Source of the DNA: Lysinibacillus xylanilyticus
Lineage (GTDB): Bacteria > Bacillota > Bacilli > Bacillales_A > Planococcaceae
NCBI RefSeq assembly: GCF_001708185.1
Contig: NZ_MDDN01000017.1
Span: 1 to 64,000 of the forward strand
Direction: 5' to 3'
DNA: 64,000 bases
Positions 34,257 through 44,143 of the stretch are shown one piece after another (position 1 is the stretch's first letter; each line of letters opens with the position of its first letter). The translations under genes and the position numbers were made by a program. A model generated the notes under the pieces. That model ran no database searches and was not told where the DNA came from. It saw nothing but the letters and a program-made list of their open reading frames with translations.

Positions 34257-35645
34257 TTACAATAGTTTTTCAGCAAGTTCCTCACCAATTTTTTTCCCGT
34301 TTTGAATACAAGCCCCTATGCCTACTCCAAAATAAGAGCATCCCGCTATTAATAAATTTGGATAGTTGTTCTCAAGCTCTTGCACTAGACCTTGTAACGC
34401 CTCACGATGTGCCAAGTCATACTTCGGCATTTGATCAATCCATTTTGTCACATCGACTACAGTTGGTTTTTCCTCAATCCCCAAGCTTTTTCTTACATCC
34501 TCTAAGGCAACAGCTGCTAATTCTTCATCTGTCATCATACGCAATCTCTCATACGCAGGGTTAATGCTCTTATAAAAAAGTCGTACAAGTAATTTCCCTT
34601 CTGCAGAGGTGTGCTTCCACTTGCGACTTGTCCACGTTGCTGCATTACATATAACATCGGAATTATGTGATACAATATAGCCTGTTCCATCTGCTGGTAA
34701 TCTATGATCGGGTACGTCAAACCCTAAGTAAATCGTAATGGCTGATGCAGTATTGAATTGACCAAAATAGCGATTCAATGATTCATCTTGCAATAAGTTT
34801 TGTACCGAATCGTTAGGAAGTGCCAAAACAACATGATCTGCTTCAATCATTTTATCGTTTGCTAAAGTAACGATATATTGATTCTCCTGCTTTTTAACAC
34901 TAGTCGTAGCAATTCCTTTCACAATTTCTACATCTGTTAAAGTTTCTTCAAGTCGTTCAATTAGTGACGATAAACCATTTTTAAATGAAATAAATTTTTT
35001 ATTAGCAGCTTTCACAAATTGCTCTCTGTTTGCATCAAAACCTTTAATAATACTACCGTAATCATTTTTATAATCGATTAAATACGGTAATGTGGAAGCA
35101 ATTGAAAGTTGATTTAAATCTCCCGAATATACACCTGCAAGTACTGGTGCTATTTGATTTTGAACAAGCTCCTCACCTAAATAATACGTTAAAAATTCCC
35201 CAATCGAGCTTTCCTTTGTAAACCCTTCATTTGGCATTGTTAAATCCTTTAATGCTGCTTTTTTCCCTTCTTCTGATACAAGCGTACTTTCCTCAAGTGA
35301 TGGTAAGCTCATTGGAATTCCGAACGTCGAGTCTGCTGGGATAGCATGTAACTCATTATTTGTATAAATATACGAAATACCAGTTTCGTTATAAACAAGA
35401 TTCTGTTTAAAATCAAGTTCCTCTACTAACTCTAAAACACCTTTATGACGTGCAACAATGGAATCTGCTCCTGTTTCCAGGATAAAGCCTTGTTTATACG
35501 CTGAGTGCAGCTTGCCACCTAGATATGTATTTTTTTCAACGAGCACAAGCTTCACATCTAGGTTTTTCTCTCGAATCTGACGTTGCAAATAATGCATTGT
35601 GCACAATCCTGTAATTCCGCCACCTAATACAACAACTGTTTTCAT
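34257..35645 (-). CDS. cgoX: Coproporphyrinogen III oxidase (HemY/CgoX)
   Basis: The 462-residue flavoprotein starts with the FAD dinucleotide motif VVVLGGGITGLCTMHYL (about 4-20), then VEKNTYLGGKLHS and the C-terminal GCSYFGVGIGACIQNGKKIGEEL (about 434-456), the signature of the HemY/PPOX family. In Gram-positive bacteria this enzyme oxidises coproporphyrinogen III to coproporphyrin III in the coproporphyrin-dependent haem route. Length is normal. No other haem gene is adjacent; in Bacillus subtilis it follows hemEH, so this is a separated location. Confidence 0.93.
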   Translation of the reverse strand: MKTVVVLGGGITGLCTMHYLQRQIREKNLDVKLVLVEKNTYLGGKLHSAYKQGFILETGADSIVARHKGVLELVEELDFKQNLVYNETGISYIYTNNELHAIPADSTFGIPMSLPSLEESTLVSEEGKKAALKDLTMPNEGFTKESSIGEFLTYYLGEELVQNQIAPVLAGVYSGDLNQLSIASTLPYLIDYKNDYGSIIKGFDANREQFVKAANKKFISFKNGLSSLIERLEETLTDVEIVKGIATTSVKKQENQYIVTLANDKMIEADHVVLALPNDSVQNLLQDESLNRYFGQFNTASAITIYLGFDVPDHRLPADGTGYIVSHNSDVICNAATWTSRKWKHTSAEGKLLVRLFYKSINPAYERLRMMTDEELAAVALEDVRKSLGIEEKPTVVDVTKWIDQMPKYDLAHREALQGLVQELENNYPNLLIAGCSYFGVGIGACIQNGKKIGEELAEKLL

Positions 35646-35727
35646 GTTAAACCGCCCCTATTTTTAGTTCTTTATTCAGTATAAACTTTTTTACCTAAAA
35701 ATTACGCAAAACACTTTACAAATTTAG

Positions 35728-35769
35728 CAAAAATGGAGCTACCCAGCATTTGGGATAGCTCCATTTTTT
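35728..35769 (-). terminator. Bidirectional terminator between hemAT and cgoX
   Basis: AAAATGGAGCTA and TAGCTCCATTTT form a perfect stem around CCCAGCATTTGGGA, itself foldable. T-runs occur on both strands. It lies 170 bases past the hemAT stop. Confidence 0.88.
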
Positions 35770-35935
35770 CATTACTATATATTTATGTAGAGATCATCAA
35801 AAATACTTTTGCGTCATTTCTTCAAACTTTATGAAAACACCCATCTAACGTCCTCTAGACTCATTGGATTATATATATATTAATAGTTGATATAGTGTTT
35901 TTATGTCCTAGAATGTGTGGTGTTTTTTATATTAA

Positions 35936-37225
35936 TTAGTTTAGATTTTGGGCAACATTCGCTAATTTTTCAGCAGAACTCGTTACCTCTTCAAAGGCCA
36001 TACCTAATTCATTGAGAATTTCCGCTATCGCTAGAACTTCTTTTTCCATACAATCATTTTGTTCTTTAGCTTCAGTCATAGAATTTAATATATTGGTAAA
36101 TTGTCCTTCTGTTTGTACCATATTTCCTTCCCCAGATGCGACCTCTTCTTGTATATTACTAAGGGAATGAACAAGTTTATCAATCCGATCATTCGTTTTG
36201 TGTAATAACGTCGCTACAGAAGTAACAGATTCTTTTGTTTGAATCGATAATTTTCGAACCTCATCCGCAACAACACTAAAGCCTTTCCCCGCTTCTCCAG
36301 CACGAGCCGCTTCTATAGCTGCGTTTAATGCTAACAAATTTGTTTGGTTCGCAATATTCGTGACAACACTCATGATAGATTCCATTTCCTTTGACATCTC
36401 AGTCAACTGTTCAGTATTTTCCGTTATATCATTAAGAGAATGAATAATATTATTCATATTTTGTGATTGACTTTTTAATTGTTCCCGACCTTCTAATGCC
36501 TGATTCTCAGCCATCGCCGACACTTGAATTGACTTTTTGGCTAATAGTTTAATTTCATCTGATTGTTTACTTAAGCGCTGAAATGAGTTATTTGTTTCCT
36601 GAGATATTGTGGCAAGACCCTCTGAAGATTCTATTATTTTCTTCTCCACGACTTCTTTCTTTCGTTCCATCATTTCCTTATGCTGCTCAACAGTGTTCTC
36701 AAATGCTTCTAGAACCAATTGTTGCTCAAAATTAGATATCTTCGAAATAGCTCGAATTGTACTGAACTGGTCCTTTGGATGAGTTATATACTGCTCAACT
36801 AAATCAATAAATGATACCGTCAAATCTTGAAAAGCACAAATATACCATTGTGTTCTTAGACCTATATGTACATGTACCTTTGCAATTTTAATTCGTCTAA
36901 GATAAAACTCTTCATCAATGATCCCATTAAACATTTCGATAATATGCCGACGTAGTGTAACCTTCAATTTTTCTACAGAACTATGTCTATTAATAATATC
37001 TACTAAGTCACGTTCAGTTACAATCATTGAGTAAAACCTGTCAACAATTCCATCAATATTATCCATAACAAATGGTTGAAAGGCTTTTAAATATTGTAAA
37101 TCCTGCTTTGTTAAATTTAGCATTTCAATTTGCTTTACCATTGACTGGTGATTTGGTACATCCATTTTTACAATGTATTGTTGCAAATCTAGCGCCGTTG
37201 TCTTTCTCTGTTTTTGAAAAATCAC
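35936..37225 (-). CDS. hemAT: Globin-coupled aerotaxis transducer HemAT
   Basis: I start at GTG 37225, because AGAAGGAAA lies directly before it and the resulting opening VIFQKQRKT resembles that of Bacillus subtilis HemAT; an ATG six codons earlier is possible. The 429-residue soluble protein has an N-terminal sensor globin (about 1-180), with the proximal-His candidate at 118 (VHVHIGL) and a distal Tyr near 65. A methyl-accepting signalling domain follows, with the hairpin tip [37 protein letters not shown]. It binds oxygen through haem and signals to CheA. It has no membrane helix. No other chemotaxis gene is near. Confidence 0.9.
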   Translation of the reverse strand: MIFQKQRKTTALDLQQYIVKMDVPNHQSMVKQIEMLNLTKQDLQYLKAFQPFVMDNIDGIVDRFYSMIVTERDLVDIINRHSSVEKLKVTLRRHIIEMFNGIIDEEFYLRRIKIAKVHVHIGLRTQWYICAFQDLTVSFIDLVEQYITHPKDQFSTIRAISKISNFEQQLVLEAFENTVEQHKEMMERKKEVVEKKIIESSEGLATISQETNNSFQRLSKQSDEIKLLAKKSIQVSAMAENQALEGREQLKSQSQNMNNIIHSLNDITENTEQLTEMSKEMESIMSVVTNIANQTNLLALNAAIEAARAGEAGKGFSVVADEVRKLSIQTKESVTSVATLLHKTNDRIDKLVHSLSNIQEEVASGEGNMVQTEGQFTNILNSMTEAKEQNDCMEKEVLAIAEILNELGMAFEEVTSSAEKLANVAQNLN

Positions 37226-37729
37226 ACATTTTCCTTCTTTCATAACGTGAACTTTTGCAAGGCTGAGGAAAATCCATTCCGTTTACAAAAATATTAGAAA
37301 ACACGCTCTTATTTTCGATCATACACAACAGATTAATATACCGAAATAACACCAAATGAGCCAAAATTATTAACCGCTGTTTCAAAATCACTCAATATAC
37401 CTTATACATTTTATAAATAGCTGTCAATTTCTTATGCTCATTTTTTTAACATAAATTGCATAAAAAGTCCTTATCATCGAACTAATTGCTCAGAAACATA
37501 AAAAGCTACCAATATACTATTTGGCAGCCAATTTATATCATCTTTTGTTACTCATGCTTATTTCTTCTTGTTTTTGTTTGTCAAAATTATCTCATCATTA
37601 TATTAGTATTTATACAATGAGTAAAAACCGATAACATATACCTATTAAAAAACTAAAAACTAAGATCTTTTACCTAAATGAAAAAAGGAATAATTGAATC
37701 TAAACACCCGTTGGTTTTTAACAAAAAAT
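37226..37729. other. Gap between hemAT and the SEL1 gene
   Basis: About 500 AT-rich bases without a supported gene. The only structure I see is a hairpin at 37500-37529. No sigma-D promoter of good quality is visible ahead of hemAT. Confidence 0.5.
37500..37529 (-). terminator. Probable terminator after the SEL1-repeat gene
   Basis: On the minus strand GCTGCCAA pairs with TTGGTAGC around a loop, followed by TTTTTA. It is 200 bases past the stop codon. Confidence 0.6.
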
Positions 37730-39016
37730 TTACATTCCTTTTAATTCTTGAAGTAAAATAGCTGCCTCCTCATTACCTGCATCTGCCGCAAGTCCATACC
37801 ACTTAATCGCCTCTTGAATATTTCTAGCTATTCCATCCCCTTTATTATAAATATGCCCTAGTTGTAATTTAGCTTGAGAATCGCCTTGAAGAGCAGCCTG
37901 TTTAAACCAATGTATTCCCTTTTCTATATTGCGAATACCTGTTAATCCTTTGCTCCAAATAAATCCTAAATCATAAAAAGCGTCTACATGATATCGCTCC
38001 GCAGCTCTTTCATACCAATATAGCCCATTGTTCGCATCTCTAGGTTGGCCTAAACGCCCCTCTAAATAGATTCCTCCCAGCCTATATTGTGCTTCAATAT
38101 AGCCTGCTTCAGCAGATTTTTTATAGTAGATAAATGCCTGCTCATCATCAATGTCAACACCTAGTCCCTGCTCGTAAATAATTCCGAGCGTAAACATTGC
38201 CTCTGCAACGCCTTTTTTTGCGGCGAAGTCGAACCATTTTTTCGCAAGTACCATATTTTCTTGTACACCTTCACCGTTAAAGTACATATCGGCTAAGTTA
38301 TTCGCTGCGTCTGGATGCCCCTGTTTTGCCGCAGCCTCATACAATATAAAAGCCTGATTATAGTTTTCTTGCACACCCATACCTTCAAAATAAAAATTAC
38401 CAAGTGCATATTGTGCGTCAGCATTGCCCTGTGCTGCCGCTAACTCAAACCACTTTATCGATTTTTTAGGTTGGAAATGTGTATCGTCAATTGCACTATA
38501 ATATTCTCCAAGCTGAAATTGAGCATCTGCATCCTGTTCCTCAATGGCATCTTTGTATAAGTCAATAATTATCTCATGATCCAAATCTTCTTCATCAAAC
38601 GCCTGTACCTGATCATCCTGGTGAATAAAATACCATTCCAATACATCAAGTACATCATCAACAACTTCAACGCGATTCGCTAACTTCTCCAGCGAAGAAA
38701 TTTGCCAAATGAATATATAAATAGGGAGTGGAATGGCTTCACGCAGTAAATCATCATATTCTGCTAAAAGCGTTAACACATTCTCCTGTACTGACTGTGT
38801 CTGCTCTGGATGTATAATTTGTAAATGTCTTTGTTGATTTTTTTTCAAAAGTCCTCGCACAACTTGATACAATATTTTGTGCAAGACTGTTAATTTCACT
38901 TCTTCAACCGTTATCAAATTAATCTTTTGTGCAAACCACGTATCCTGTGTTTGCGTGAGCTTTTGTAGGGATTCAATTCGCTCGTTATTTTGTTTTGCTA
39001 AAAATTGTCCATACAT
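37730..39016 (-). CDS. SEL1/TPR-like repeat protein
   Basis: I start at ATG 39016, seven bases after GGGGGG, instead of a longer reading. The 428-residue soluble protein has an N-terminal helical region (to about 155), then at least seven SEL1 units of about 36 residues, each with the AQYxLGxxYxxGxGVxxNxxxAxxWxxxAAxxG pattern (AQFQLGEYY, AQYALGNFYFEGMGV, AANNLADMYFNGEGV, AMFTLGIIYEQGLGV, AQYRLGGIYLEG, AFYDLGFIWSKG, AKLQLGHIYNKGDGI). Such solenoids bind proteins. There is no signal peptide. The partner is unknown. Confidence 0.85.
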   Translation of the reverse strand: MYGQFLAKQNNERIESLQKLTQTQDTWFAQKINLITVEEVKLTVLHKILYQVVRGLLKKNQQRHLQIIHPEQTQSVQENVLTLLAEYDDLLREAIPLPIYIFIWQISSLEKLANRVEVVDDVLDVLEWYFIHQDDQVQAFDEEDLDHEIIIDLYKDAIEEQDADAQFQLGEYYSAIDDTHFQPKKSIKWFELAAAQGNADAQYALGNFYFEGMGVQENYNQAFILYEAAAKQGHPDAANNLADMYFNGEGVQENMVLAKKWFDFAAKKGVAEAMFTLGIIYEQGLGVDIDDEQAFIYYKKSAEAGYIEAQYRLGGIYLEGRLGQPRDANNGLYWYERAAERYHVDAFYDLGFIWSKGLTGIRNIEKGIHWFKQAALQGDSQAKLQLGHIYNKGDGIARNIQEAIKWYGLAADAGNEEAAILLQELKGM

Positions 39017-39058
39017 TAGTTTTCCCCCCTTGCACAGTATCAATTTCACCTTGGCCTA

Positions 39059-39135
39059 CTTGTAGCTGTCGCTTTGCTTTCGCTACAAAAACATTTTAGC
39101 TGTCCCTTCATTAACACTTCGCTTTCTCCTGAATG
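39059..39135. repeat. Dispersed intergenic repeat, short fragment
   Basis: TTGTAGCTGTCGCTTTGCTTT followed by CGCTACAAAAACATTTTAGCTGTC matches the TGTCGCTTCGCTTTCGCAC-AAAAAACATCTG unit in the 15.5 and 46.3 kb copies, here as a single diverged unit. Confidence 0.6.
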
Positions 39136-39185
39136 AATATAAAAACTGCCTTACCAACATTATATGGAAGATAGTTCTAAATTGG

Positions 39186-40202
39186 TTACACATATGATCT
39201 CAATATTATTCCAATGAACAATGTGATGAATAAAAAGATAGTAACATGAATCCATTTATACATTTCTAATAAACCGATAAATTCACGAGTAAAGGCATTT
39301 GGTAAATAGTAAAGGGCTGTCTTTGAACCAACACCTTGTGCATCTAGCCTCGCCTTTTTGGCATAAATACTTGCTCGAAAAACATGAAAATTATTCGTCA
39401 CAAATAAAGATCGATATTTTTTTCCTTGGGCATGTTTATCCATAATTTCTTTAGAGAATACCAAATTCTGTTCAGTATTTGTCGATTGATCTTCCATTAA
39501 TATTTTTTTAGTTGGTATTTGATGTACGTCAACTACATATTTTTTCATCGCATATGCTTCTGATACTTTTTCATCACTTCCCTGACCACCTGAGACAATA
39601 ATGTAAGGTCGTTCCCCATATTTTTTATATTGCTTTACCGCCTCGTCTAAACGACTAGCTAAAAGTGGCGGTACTTTATCACCAATTAGCCCTGATCCTA
39701 GCGCAATAATATAGTTAGGCTCATAGAAAATGGGTGTAAAAAGGTATATAGTCGCATAAGCCATCACACTTGTATATAAAAACATTGTATAACCAAAAAT
39801 CAAAAACGCATAGAAGAAAAGAATATGCCAAATCTCATGTTCGATATTCGTGAAAATAACAAATACATACCAAATCATCATGATAAAAAATACTAAGCCA
39901 AAAACAGCTAACAATAGATTACGAACTTTACGTCCTTCTTTTTCAAGTAAAACTTTACTATTAAAAAATGTAGCAATCGATAATATAAACATCATACTCG
40001 GGAAACTGCCAAGTATAATGACTATCCCCATTTTTGACATAATCCCCTGTTCATTTGGTAGTAATAAAGGATAATGACTAATTATTGTGCTCAAAATATA
40101 CAAACCTAAAAAACCTAGCACTACTGCATTGAAGAATCGTCTTTTTTCCGTTATATATAACAATAAAAAAATTGCAATTGTTAATACTATTGCTGTATTC
40201 AC
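39186..40202 (-). CDS. DUF218 membrane protein (YdcF/SanA-like)
   Basis: The 338-residue protein starts at GTG behind AAGGTG. It has about five membrane helices in the first 160 residues, a cytosolic or outside DUF218 domain at about 165-300 (IALGSGLIGDKVPPLLASRLDEA, IIVSGGQGSDEKVSEAYAM, ILMEDQSTNTEQNLVFS, VTNNFHVFRASIYAK), and one final helix. The DUF218 fold has conserved Ser/Asn/His residues shared with SanA and ElyC, linked to envelope integrity. The biochemical activity is not established. Confidence 0.85.
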   Translation of the reverse strand: MNTAIVLTIAIFLLLYITEKRRFFNAVVLGFLGLYILSTIISHYPLLLPNEQGIMSKMGIVIILGSFPSMMFILSIATFFNSKVLLEKEGRKVRNLLLAVFGLVFFIMMIWYVFVIFTNIEHEIWHILFFYAFLIFGYTMFLYTSVMAYATIYLFTPIFYEPNYIIALGSGLIGDKVPPLLASRLDEAVKQYKKYGERPYIIVSGGQGSDEKVSEAYAMKKYVVDVHQIPTKKILMEDQSTNTEQNLVFSKEIMDKHAQGKKYRSLFVTNNFHVFRASIYAKKARLDAQGVGSKTALYYLPNAFTREFIGLLEMYKWIHVTIFLFITLFIGIILRSYV

Positions 40203-40387
40203 CGTCTCACACCTTTCTTTTTACACCATTTTTACACTTATTCCCTATTGACACTTCTTGTTCAAATTTGTTGATATACCTAATTTAATGAAAGCGATTA
40301 TTTTATTTTTCGTGATTGTTCATGTAAGATTACTATTAAGAACTAGTTTATGACGAATCTAAATATTATATTGGAGGAATATAAGTA

Positions 40388-40846
40388 ATGAAAAAAATTC
40401 TTGCCGCTCTTTTTGCAGCTACACTTATGTTTTCGACTGTTGGTGCAACATTGTTCATTTCTGATACACCAACTGCAGAAGCTAAATCCTATAAATCAGG
40501 TAAAAAAGGATATTCAAACAATAATAACAATAGCTCAAATATCCAAAAATCTCAGGATACTTCTAAAGATCAAAATAATGTAACAACAAATAAAAACACG
40601 AACAAAACGGATTCAACAGCTAAGAAAGGCGGCTTCTTCTCAGGTGGCCTTATGAAAGGTTTAATGCTTGGTGGCTTAGCAGGCTTATTATTCGGAGGTC
40701 TTTTCAGCGGAATGGGTATGCTTGGTAACATTTTAGGCTTAATAGTTAACGTTGCAGCCATCGCTATTATTGTAATGCTAGTTGTAAAAGTTATTAATAT
40801 GTTTAAAGACAAAAAACGTAAAGAGGAAGCACAATGGCACAAGTAA
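40388..40846 (+). CDS. Small envelope protein with signal peptide and glycine-rich membrane segment
   Basis: The 152-residue protein has a good GGAGG site and a signal peptide ending AEAK (about 32). A low-complexity N/S/K/T-rich spacer follows (about 36-78), then a glycine-rich amphipathic stretch GGLMKGLMLGGLAGLLFGGLF (split over 86-106), a membrane helix (about 112-136) and a basic cytosolic tail. The glycine-rich layout resembles Tim44-like bacterial envelope proteins, but I cannot assign a function. It overlaps the YxcD-like gene by 13 bases, which implies coupled translation and a functional link. Confidence 0.7.
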   Translation: MKKILAALFAATLMFSTVGATLFISDTPTAEAKSYKSGKKGYSNNNNNSSNIQKSQDTSKDQNNVTTNKNTNKTDSTAKKGGFFSGGLMKGLMLGGLAGLLFGGLFSGMGMLGNILGLIVNVAAIAIIVMLVVKVINMFKDKKRKEEAQWHK

Positions 40847-41121
40847 TTAATGAGCAAGATATTATTAATGCAATTTGCTTATCACAAGCCTATTATAAAA
40901 ACATTCGCCCTGAAGATGTACTTGTAGAACTAACATACGATGATGACACAGGCTTTGGTGCAGAAGTTGAAGTTAATGGGCAAATCGAGATATTCAATAC
41001 CGCAGCCATGATTGGCGCACTACGTGTATGGATTAAAGATGTCCTACATCTTGATCCATTTTCAACTGGTATCGCACTCGTTCTAGACGATGAGGAAGGT
41101 ATTATTGCTAGACTATCGTAA
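40834..41121 (+). CDS. yxcD: YxcD-family protein (DUF2653)
   Basis: The 95-residue soluble acidic protein, with INEQDIINAICLSQAYYKNIRPEDV-type opening and YDDDTGFGAEVEVNG (about 35-49), matches my memory of Bacillus YxcD. It overlaps the upstream membrane-protein gene by 13 bases. No enzyme motif is visible. The pairing suggests that it works with the glycine-rich membrane protein, for example as a cytosolic cap on its basic tail. The function is unknown. Confidence 0.7.
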   Translation: MAQVINEQDIINAICLSQAYYKNIRPEDVLVELTYDDDTGFGAEVEVNGQIEIFNTAAMIGALRVWIKDVLHLDPFSTGIALVLDDEEGIIARLS

Positions 41122-41136
41122 ATAAGAAAAATAATA

Positions 41137-41175
41137 GCAGTTCACTAAATCTTAAATGAGATTTAGTGAACTGCT
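41137..41175 (+). terminator. Bidirectional terminator
   Basis: AGCAGTTCACTAAATCT pairs perfectly with AGATTTAGTGAACTGCT around a short loop, followed by TTGTTTTATT. It lies between two convergent genes. Confidence 0.92.
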
Positions 41176-41186
41176 TTGTTTTATTA

Positions 41187-42821
41187 TTATTTGACTTCAG
41201 TATTTTTTAATAGACTACTAAAATTCACAAATATTTTTGCTGCATGGCTACGTTTTGTCGGAGCCTCTGGTGAAAATTCCCCTTCATTACCTCTAACAAT
41301 ACCTTGTTCATATAACATTGTTATTGCACGTTTAGTTTCTTCATTGTAAGAAGCAATATCAGAAAATGGTGCTTTTCCTTTCACAGCATAAGGGTGTTTT
41401 AGCTGATGTTCATATGCACGATTAATCATTAATGCTAATTGAGCACGAGTAACTGGCTGTCCTGGGTTAAACTTCTCACCCGTTCCCTTAACTAGCCCAT
41501 ATGCGTAAGCTGCTGCAATTTCTGACTGCGTGCCGACATCATAGCTTGATATATCTGTAAATGGTGCCTGTTCTTTCGTCGTTAAACCTAGACTTCTAAC
41601 AAGTATACTAGCAGCCTGTGCACGGGTAACATTTTGTTCAGGTCTAAACGTACCATCTACATAGCCTTTCATAATCCCTTCTTCTGCGGCCTTCAGAATA
41701 AATTCCTTCGCCCAATGATTTTCTATATCAGTAAAGCTTAAAGTCCTTTCTGTAGTAAAAGTAACTGTTGGACTTTGAACACTTTCATTGCCAGCTGCAT
41801 CTACTGCTTTAACATTTACCGTGTATGCAGTATTTTTTGATAATTTATCTAAAGTTATAGCTGTTGTATCTGCATTTTGTGTAAATGCTAGCTTACCGTT
41901 TACATATACGTTGTAATTAGTGATCCCTACATTATCCTTCGCTTCTTGCCAGCTTAGTTTTACAGTTGTACTATCTTTTATGTTTACTTGGATAGCCTTT
42001 GATACATCCCATAAAGTACTTTCTTTAATCGCTGGTAAAAAACCCTCGTTCGCTACTGCTAAATAACCTGCTTCACTTAAATGAATATTTTCTGGGTTTG
42101 GTAAATAGCTTGGAACATCTTTCGCTATAATATCGTAAGTTGGTACAAAGATAGCTCCTGCTTTTTCAACAGTTGTTTTAATCGTTGTATTCATAACTGT
42201 TAATAGCATTTTAAATTGTTTCTGTACATCCTCCCTATAGTACGGGAAAGAATTATAATATCCCATAACATACACTTGAGCGTTCGGATTTAACTTCTTA
42301 ATTTCTTCTAAAATTGTTGCAATAGTTTTTATTGCTCCTTGTGATGCCTTTAACATCGCTGCTGCATTAATACCAGTTGTCTGAGACTCTTTTAAAATAG
42401 GTATTAAATCATTGGCGCCAGCTGTCAAAGTAATGATTTCAGCCTCTTTAATAGACGTACGAAGTTTTACCTTGTCACTTTGATAACCGAATCCTGTTAC
42501 AGGCTTTTCCACATCATTTTGTATATCTTCCAATACATTTTTTGTTGTGTAGCCTGAATAAGCAAACCCCTTATTATAAGAAGTTATGAAACCATCTTGA
42601 TGTAAAGCTTGTGCCACAAAATCTGCGTAACCTAAACCAATTATGCCAACCTCATTCATACCATGTGCCAAGGAATCGCCAAGTGCTACGTAATCCGCCT
42701 GAGACACCCAACTTGGCGCTATGGAATCTCTCTGCTCCACAGCGTTTGCTCCTACTGGCATCGCTAATTGCAACGCCAGTACACCAGCCGCTAAAAATCG
42801 AAATTTCTTTGATAATTGCAT
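41187..42821 (-). CDS. Surface SGNH/GDSL hydrolase with Fn3 and S-layer-homology domains
   Basis: I start at ATG 42821, five bases after GGAGGGAG. The 544-residue protein has a signal peptide (to about ANA), an SGNH hydrolase domain with DYVALGDSLAHGM (about 43-55, nucleophile Ser), LTAGANDL (block III Asn) and ENIHLSEAGY (block V His) to about 265, an Fn3 domain (about 270-358) and three SLH repeats (about 365-535) with ENHWAKEFILKAAEEGIMKGY and FRPEQNVTRAQAASILVRSL. Block V has Glu where Asp usually sits three residues before His. It is an esterase or lipase tethered to the cell wall. Confidence 0.92.
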   Translation of the reverse strand: MQLSKKFRFLAAGVLALQLAMPVGANAVEQRDSIAPSWVSQADYVALGDSLAHGMNEVGIIGLGYADFVAQALHQDGFITSYNKGFAYSGYTTKNVLEDIQNDVEKPVTGFGYQSDKVKLRTSIKEAEIITLTAGANDLIPILKESQTTGINAAAMLKASQGAIKTIATILEEIKKLNPNAQVYVMGYYNSFPYYREDVQKQFKMLLTVMNTTIKTTVEKAGAIFVPTYDIIAKDVPSYLPNPENIHLSEAGYLAVANEGFLPAIKESTLWDVSKAIQVNIKDSTTVKLSWQEAKDNVGITNYNVYVNGKLAFTQNADTTAITLDKLSKNTAYTVNVKAVDAAGNESVQSPTVTFTTERTLSFTDIENHWAKEFILKAAEEGIMKGYVDGTFRPEQNVTRAQAASILVRSLGLTTKEQAPFTDISSYDVGTQSEIAAAYAYGLVKGTGEKFNPGQPVTRAQLALMINRAYEHQLKHPYAVKGKAPFSDIASYNEETKRAITMLYEQGIVRGNEGEFSPEAPTKRSHAAKIFVNFSSLLKNTEVK

Positions 42822-42898
42822 AATTACTCCCTCCACTTCTACTAATTACTATTTTAATAGATGAAGGATGAAAATGGGGTAAATATGAGCAAGTGTTT

Positions 42899-44068
42899 TT
42901 ATTCACTTTGTATCTTTCCATAAGTCCCCCCGCCACCAGCTTCAATTGCTAATTGTCCTGTTCTTGCTAAATCGATCACCTTAGCAATCTTATATGGTAC
43001 GATTTGTTCAAGCTGTTCTAGTGAAACTCGATGCAAGATCTTCATCTCTGTATCAAATGCTTGTAGTAATCTTTCCATCATTTTCGGCCCTAGACCTGGA
43101 ATAAATTCCAGTGGTACTTGATGAATATATGGTGGTCGAACATGTTTATCCGTCAGCTGCTCTGATAGCTCTATAATACGTAAAGAAACCCCTTTAATAA
43201 TTTGAGTACTTTCACAGTTAGTACAGATTGTCGCCATATTGCAAAGCTGTTCACCACATTTTGCACAGACGGTCTGATAATATTTACCAAGCAAAGGATT
43301 TAAGCCATAATTAGCTGTTATAGCTCGTTTTTGCTGTTCATGAAGCGCCATTTTTAATTCTGTAAAATTGGCATCAGATAGTCTTAATTTTTGATACTCG
43401 CGTGCAATTTTGCCAAGTGAATGTGCATCAGAATTGCTGACAAATGTGTATGCTTGAAGCTCTCTAATGTGACTCACCATATCAGTATCAGAACTTAAAC
43501 CTAGCTCAATCGCATCTATAAGTTGGGGATCAAATACTTCTGTTAAACTACGATGTACCCCTTTTCCAAACAGGCTTTTAAATGGTGTAAAAACATGAGC
43601 AGGAATAAAAAGCCCTCCTAACTCACGAACCTTTTGTTGCAATGTTTGACCATCACAATAGATTCGCTGAGAGCTTAAATGGATATTTTTCATATGATGA
43701 GACATCCAATTTGAAAATTCCCTCATAAGCGAAAGTGTTGGAAAATAGGCAAGTACATGGATTGGTCCAAGGCAATGCTGATCATAAATCTCAATTTCCG
43801 TGCCTGGAATAAGGGTTGTGTCTTGATAACGAAGTCCTCCCTGTACTAGCTCCTTTAGCTCCCCTTGTTCAATCATCCCTACCATTTCATCCATTATCTC
43901 TGGTGCATGACAATCAATAATCCCGATAATATCTAGTCCCTTTCTTGTACTAGCAATCTCAAGAATTCTTGTTAATGTTAGCATCTTACTGCCCGTAATT
44001 TTGACAGCTCGTCCACTAGAAGTACGTCCAATATGAATATGTAAATCCGCATAGAAATCTTTCATCAT
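42899..44068 (-). CDS. PHP-domain DNA repair endonuclease (EndoQ/YqxK family)
   Basis: I start at ATG 44068, nine bases after GGGAG. The 389-residue protein has a PHP phosphoesterase core (FYADLHIHIGR at about 4-14, GLDIIGIIDCHAP, GLFIPAHVFTPF, TFVSNSDAHS near 213-222), a zinc ribbon (CAKCGEQLC...CTNCES, about 264-285) and a helix-hairpin-helix-like end (LEFIPGLGPKMMERLL, about 319-334). This order is that of endonuclease Q, which cuts 5' of deaminated bases such as uracil and hypoxanthine. A small gene of 55 codons lies directly upstream on the same strand. Confidence 0.85.
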   Translation of the reverse strand: MMKDFYADLHIHIGRTSSGRAVKITGSKMLTLTRILEIASTRKGLDIIGIIDCHAPEIMDEMVGMIEQGELKELVQGGLRYQDTTLIPGTEIEIYDQHCLGPIHVLAYFPTLSLMREFSNWMSHHMKNIHLSSQRIYCDGQTLQQKVRELGGLFIPAHVFTPFKSLFGKGVHRSLTEVFDPQLIDAIELGLSSDTDMVSHIRELQAYTFVSNSDAHSLGKIAREYQKLRLSDANFTELKMALHEQQKRAITANYGLNPLLGKYYQTVCAKCGEQLCNMATICTNCESTQIIKGVSLRIIELSEQLTDKHVRPPYIHQVPLEFIPGLGPKMMERLLQAFDTEMKILHRVSLEQLEQIVPYKIAKVIDLARTGQLAIEAGGGGTYGKIQSE

Positions 44069-44143
44069 TTGTAACAACTCCCATTGCATTATATACAAAG
44101 TAGAAATACCTCACATTGCTGCAAGGTATTCTCGCTTAATTTT

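Noticed and set aside
44099-44143. Possible terminator AATACCT...AGGTATT between the 55-residue gene and the EndoQ-like gene
   Set aside because: The stem is short and the following sequence is not T-rich; I do not rely on it as the end of the transcript.
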